A stretch of DNA of 64,000 nucleotides from Ottelia alismoides (lineage: Eukaryota; Streptophyta; Magnoliopsida; Alismatales; Hydrocharitaceae). A program made the position numbers and the translations under genes. Location of the stretch: assembly GCA_037367405.1 (NCBI GenBank), contig JAZKJV010005553.1:124001-188000 (forward strand). The letters run 5' to 3'. The notes beneath the pieces were generated by a model. It was not told the origin of the DNA and did no database searches. It saw nothing but the letters and a program-made list of their open reading frames with translations. Shown piece by piece: positions 60,774-64,000 of the stretch; the first letter of the stretch is position 1; every line of letters starts with the position of its first letter.

Positions 60774-60990
60774 CCGTTGGATCATGAGGATCCAACGTCC
60801 AGACAGTCGCCATGTAGCCCCTCGTCAGCAGCTCCAGCCTCCGTTGGATCAATCTCGATCCAACGACCAACGTTAATCTACGTTGCCATCTGCTTCGAGC
60901 TCCAGATGCCGTTGGATTCATCTTGATCCAACGACCAGTAGCGCGCCACGTCTCCATCATCAGCAGCCGTTGTATCTTTCCTGATCCGGC
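60774..60990 (+). repeat. Array of four CCGTTGGATC hairpins
   Basis: Left arms start at 60774, 60841, 60909 and 60967 (spacing 67, 68 and 58). Right arms are GATCCAACG(T/A), the last one decayed to GATCCGGCA. Loops are five to six bases. Only the arms are conserved; the spacers are unrelated. Confidence 0.85.
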
Positions 60991-62268
60991 AGTCCAGCAC
61001 GTGCCACGTACGCCCTCCGAGCCTCTTCCCCGACCCTAGGCTCGGAGCAACTGAAGCAGACCTGAAGTAAAGTTTGAGCCTCCCGAGCCTCCCGAGCCTC
61101 CGTCCGAGCCTTCTACGCCTTCCGAGCCTAGCTCATCATGTGTTATACACGTGAGGGCTGGGTAAAATTCACCGTGGCCCTTGCAACTTTCAGAAATTGC
61201 AAACCAATCCCTACCATGCGCGTCACGTGAGGAGCACGTGTTCTAGCAGAAAAAATGCATCCATACCCCTGACATATAGGTATTTACACTAGTCCCTGTA
61301 TGCACGTTTTATTTTAAGTAATTTTAATTTCCTATTTTGCATTTGGTTCCCTGTGTTTGCACGCATATTTAAGTGTCTATTTATCATTATTTTTAAATTC
61401 CAAAAATTACATGTTGTAGTTTAACTTGCCCTTTACCTTTTGTGACATGTGTCATAATTTTGTGAGCCACATTGAATTTAATAATATTATTTTGTGGAAT
61501 TTGACATGTTTTGTCCACTGTGTTCCTTTTAATTATCATTAATCTATTTGTTGCTCCAAAAATCACCATAAAATCACATTAGACTTAATTTAAGTTGCTC
61601 TACACTATGCCCAAAAATCATGGCATTTGCACACATCATGAGGTCTGAATAAATCAAATAGTGTTTTGCCTAATTAATTTTTAATAGGTCCAATTTACAT
61701 CAAATTTTAAATTTATCAATTTTCCAGGATTCATCCTACGTAGACCTATCTAGGGTAATTTTTATATCTAAAATAAGTGCCTTGGTATGTTATTAAAATT
61801 GATTTTGTAAAAATAACGCTGTATCCATATTAAATTCATTTTTAATTCATTTAGAGTCTAAAAATTCCAAAAAATGCAGTAGCTCAGTCTCATCACATAC
61901 CATCTTCTGGCCAAGTTTCATTAATTTTGGACTTCTCTGATCATCTTTTGTGATTTAACTTAAAATTTGGCTTGAAATTGCATTGTCTTTCTTTTAATTG
62001 TATAAAAAATATAAAAAGACCAAAAAATATTATCCTGAAAATCTGACATCGAAATTAACTTAAGATTTACCTTAGGAGAAAGCTGCCTCCCTGAGTTCGA
62101 CATTGGACTTGCCCAAATAAAATAAATTTTGCCGCTTGAGTTTAATCAAACATTAAATCTGAGTGTTTTTTGACGAAGTCTTGATTACCCGATTGCAATG
62201 AACGATAAATCTAATTCGATCATTAGTCTGATTGAATTAACGAGGGTAAGTTGAGCCTCTTCAAGGAC

Positions 62269-62592
62269 CTGAATCAAGAGGTCAGTTAGATATCAGCCTT
62301 TAAAAAAGGATTGTCATTTCCTTCTCAGTCCAGAGATCCTCTCTTAATAATCATTTGATGGTGCTTGATGGGTCATCAGTCTAACTCTTTAGATATTCAT
62401 CCAAGCACCAACCTCTATGATTTAATAATTGAATTAACATCTGTATGATCATCAAGATGGCCATGATACATAACCCTAATTGTACTAAGAGACATATTAT
62501 GCAAATTAGTTATTATTCATTTCAGATCAGAGAATGATATTTGCAATAACAATTATTGCATAATGGCTCGACGTGGGCTCGCATGTCCAACA
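62269..62592 (-). repeat. Copia 5' LTR, outer segment
   Basis: Resumes after the solo LTR with CTGAATCAAGAGGTCAG and matches 27804-28122 to the end GCATGTCCAACA. It is followed by the target duplication ATCCT (62593-62597). Confidence 0.93.
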
Positions 62593-62597
62593 ATCCT

Positions 62598-63069
62598 TTC
62601 TCTGGAAGGTAAGAAATGTTTTGTTGGGGTTATAAAATAAAGGAAAGCTTGTACGTGATTGTTATGCCCCCTTTACAGTATCATGAATAGTGGAAGGAAA
62701 CTCCACTGAGAGAGTGAAGGGAAAATCCTAGAAGTTAAGGATTGTGATTTTTACATGCCCGAATTTCCACGTTAAATCATCATGCCATGTGTGTTTTGTA
62801 TATCCTTTTTATTTCTCTAGTCACTTAAAATTTTAGCTTGAAACATATAATTGAAGGTTACAATAATGTGGCCAAATGCTCCACCTTCTAAAGAGAGGTC
62901 AAGAATGAGATAAAGGCTAACTCGAGGGCACAGTTAGGAGAAGAATGAGAGGGTTGGAAGAGCCGAGCAATTGAATGAACTCATGTTTGGAAGGGAGTTC
63001 AATGTCTTCACTTCTAATTCAGATGATGATTTCCCGTGTTAAGCTAACTTAAAAACCTAACAGGAGAGA
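62598..63069. other. No recognisable feature
   Basis: Host-side flank of the copia element, without a supported gene. It may belong to the non-coding 5' part of the hAT element to the right. Confidence 0.35.
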
Positions 63070-64000
63070 ATACATGTAAAACGATAATGCATCACTCTGT
63101 AAGGACTAAGCATGGGAGATGGGAATTCACCACTTGTTGTGATCTTGAACATATTGATGGCAGTGCAAGGTCCTCTACTCGTGATGGAGATGTAAGTGCC
63201 AATGACAATCAAAGTGGTGCAACTGAGGGACTATCAAAGAAAAAGCAAAAAGGCAAAGGACTCGGACCATTTCTTAGAATGATCGCTCCACTCGCTTCAT
63301 TCCGAGCAAAGACACGAAGTAGAAGATATTGAAGGCAATGTTTTGAAACATCGACGAGACAGTCAGAAGGGTCATCACTAAGTTGTTGTTAGAGAGGACA
63401 TTCTGACAAATGTGATAAGGGGATCATTCTTAAGATCGTTGTAGCAGGAGGAGGTATGAAAGCCCCAACCCCCTACGAAATGATGAACAACTATCTCCAT
63501 AAGGGGGGAGGAGTTGTAGAAAAAATGGCTTGAATATGGGGTGATTCTCATGCATTAACTGTATGAGAAATACAAGCTAACAAATCATGAACTTCATTAT
63601 ATATTATGATGGGAAGACATTGTTTTATCAATTTTGTGAATGCATCAGAGCATGTCATGGATCATAAGTACATAATCAAGCTCTTATAAGATGCCATCAA
63701 AGGGTCGAGCATGATAACATTGTTCAGGTGGTGACCGACAACGCCACAACTTCAAGAAGGTCGGTGAAATGATTGAAAAATCCAATAAGTAGATGATTTT
63801 TTCAACCTTGCATGATGCATATTGCATTGACCTAATATTGAAGGAAGCTCGGAAGAGGAAGACCATTATAACCGTGGTTGATTTGGCATGAACAATTATA
63901 ATGTTCATTAAGGAATTGTTAGACCTACTATCACCAAATTCTCAATTAAATTTATAATTGCACGTCAAGCAACAATTGCATATAGGGATAAAGAAAATGT
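63070..64000 (+). pseudogene. hAT-family transposase remnant, runs off the edge
   Basis: Plus-strand peptides APTPYEMMNNYL (about 63460), INFVNASEHVMDHKYIIKLL (split by frame; NASEHVMDHK at 63639), IVQVVTDNATT (63719) and YCIDLILKEARKRKT (63820) match in order the region of plant hAT transposases around the DUF659 domain (families read NFLV..DASE..K, VVQVVTDNGSN, AAHCIDLMLEDIGK). The three blocks lie in three different frames and stops separate them, so it is dead. The open frame at 63087-63332 (lysine-rich, SKKKQKGKGLG) may be its N-terminal part. The catalytic Asp of VVTDN is still present. The C-terminal dimerisation region is off-window. Confidence 0.7.

Larger units (their letters stand above)
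58477..62263 (+). mobile_element. Solo LTR, 3787 bp, LARD-related
   Basis: Flanked by AGGAC (58472-58476 and 62264-62268). Starts TGATAAAT-N5-ATTTATCA and ends CTCTTCA. It carries the family landmarks: full GTAGATCTC-ATC-GAGATCTAC palindrome (59029-59049), G-box GCCACGTGGC (59131), hairpins, intron 60159-60461, CCGAGCCT cluster and AATTGCA/GGTCCC-like words. No internal region or second LTR is present, so it arose by recombination between the two LTRs of a full element. Confidence 0.9.
25663..62592 (-). mobile_element. Ty1/copia retrotransposon with nested insertions
   Basis: The minus strand reads 5' LTR (62592-56135), PBS, leader, decayed gag-pol, polypurine tract, 3' LTR (28122-25663). 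ATCCT duplications flank both ends. The order integrase before reverse transcriptase, seen from peptide remnants, is that of Ty1/copia. Subtracting LARD1 (inside reverse transcriptase) and the solo LTR (inside the 5' LTR) leaves about 10.5 kb with LTRs of about 2.5-2.7 kb. All protein domains carry many stops, so the element is dead and is the oldest layer of this nest. Confidence 0.92.

Overview
The window is repeat-rich nuclear DNA of a flowering plant. Evidence for this is a plant-type Helitron (two-tyrosine Rep/helicase plus RPA-like OB-fold genes), a captured pentatricopeptide-repeat (PPR) gene fragment, a Ty1/copia element primed by initiator tRNA-Met, LTR elements primed by tRNA-Asp, and spliceosomal introns. 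I cannot name the species. I see no intact host gene, tRNA, rRNA or CRISPR; almost everything recognisable is mobile DNA at different stages of decay.

Left part (1-6403): the right portion of an LTR that starts off-window (ends at 2851) and carries a small palindrome-rich MITE, then a block dense in GAAATTTC-type palindromes (3211-4277), a purine-rich stretch, and AT-rich DNA without recognisable genes.

Helitron (6404-24760, minus strand, 18,357 bp): it starts with TC at 24760 and ends in a CCGCG/CGCGG hairpin plus CTAG at 6404, inserted between A and T. Read 5' to 3' on the minus strand it holds four tandem units of about 1 kb, each with its own copy of the Helitron 5' terminus and a captured PPR fragment. 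A decayed RepHel gene follows (HUH and YLFKY motifs, Walker A and B), then two multi-exon RPA-like genes. Nonsense codons and frameshifts show that this copy cannot encode its own RepHel protein.

Right part (25663-62592): a nest resolved by target-site duplications (TSDs). A minus-strand Ty1/copia element (TSD ATCCT) was interrupted inside its reverse transcriptase by LARD1 (28774-51369, TSD CTAAG/CCAAG), a large non-coding LTR element. Its 5' LTR was hit by a 3.8-kb solo LTR (58477-62263, TSD AGGAC). The 3' LTR of LARD1 was then split twice, by LARD2 (35560-44694, TSD CACTC, 3.0-kb LTRs) and LARD3 (45700-50895, TSD CTCTA). A decayed hAT transposase lies at the right edge (about 63070-64000).

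The most unusual material is (a) the four iterated 5' termini of the Helitron and (b) the LTR families, here called LARDs. They have little or no coding capacity but share a strict architecture: a palindrome at the LTR start, CCGTTGGATC hairpins often with four-base loops, in most copies a TATA-like box followed about 240-260 bp later by a spliceosomal-type intron of about 293 bp, and, in the internal region, repeated polypurine-tract-like motifs preceded by hairpins. Several of these stems keep pairing through paired or wobble changes between families, which suggests selection on RNA or DNA structure.
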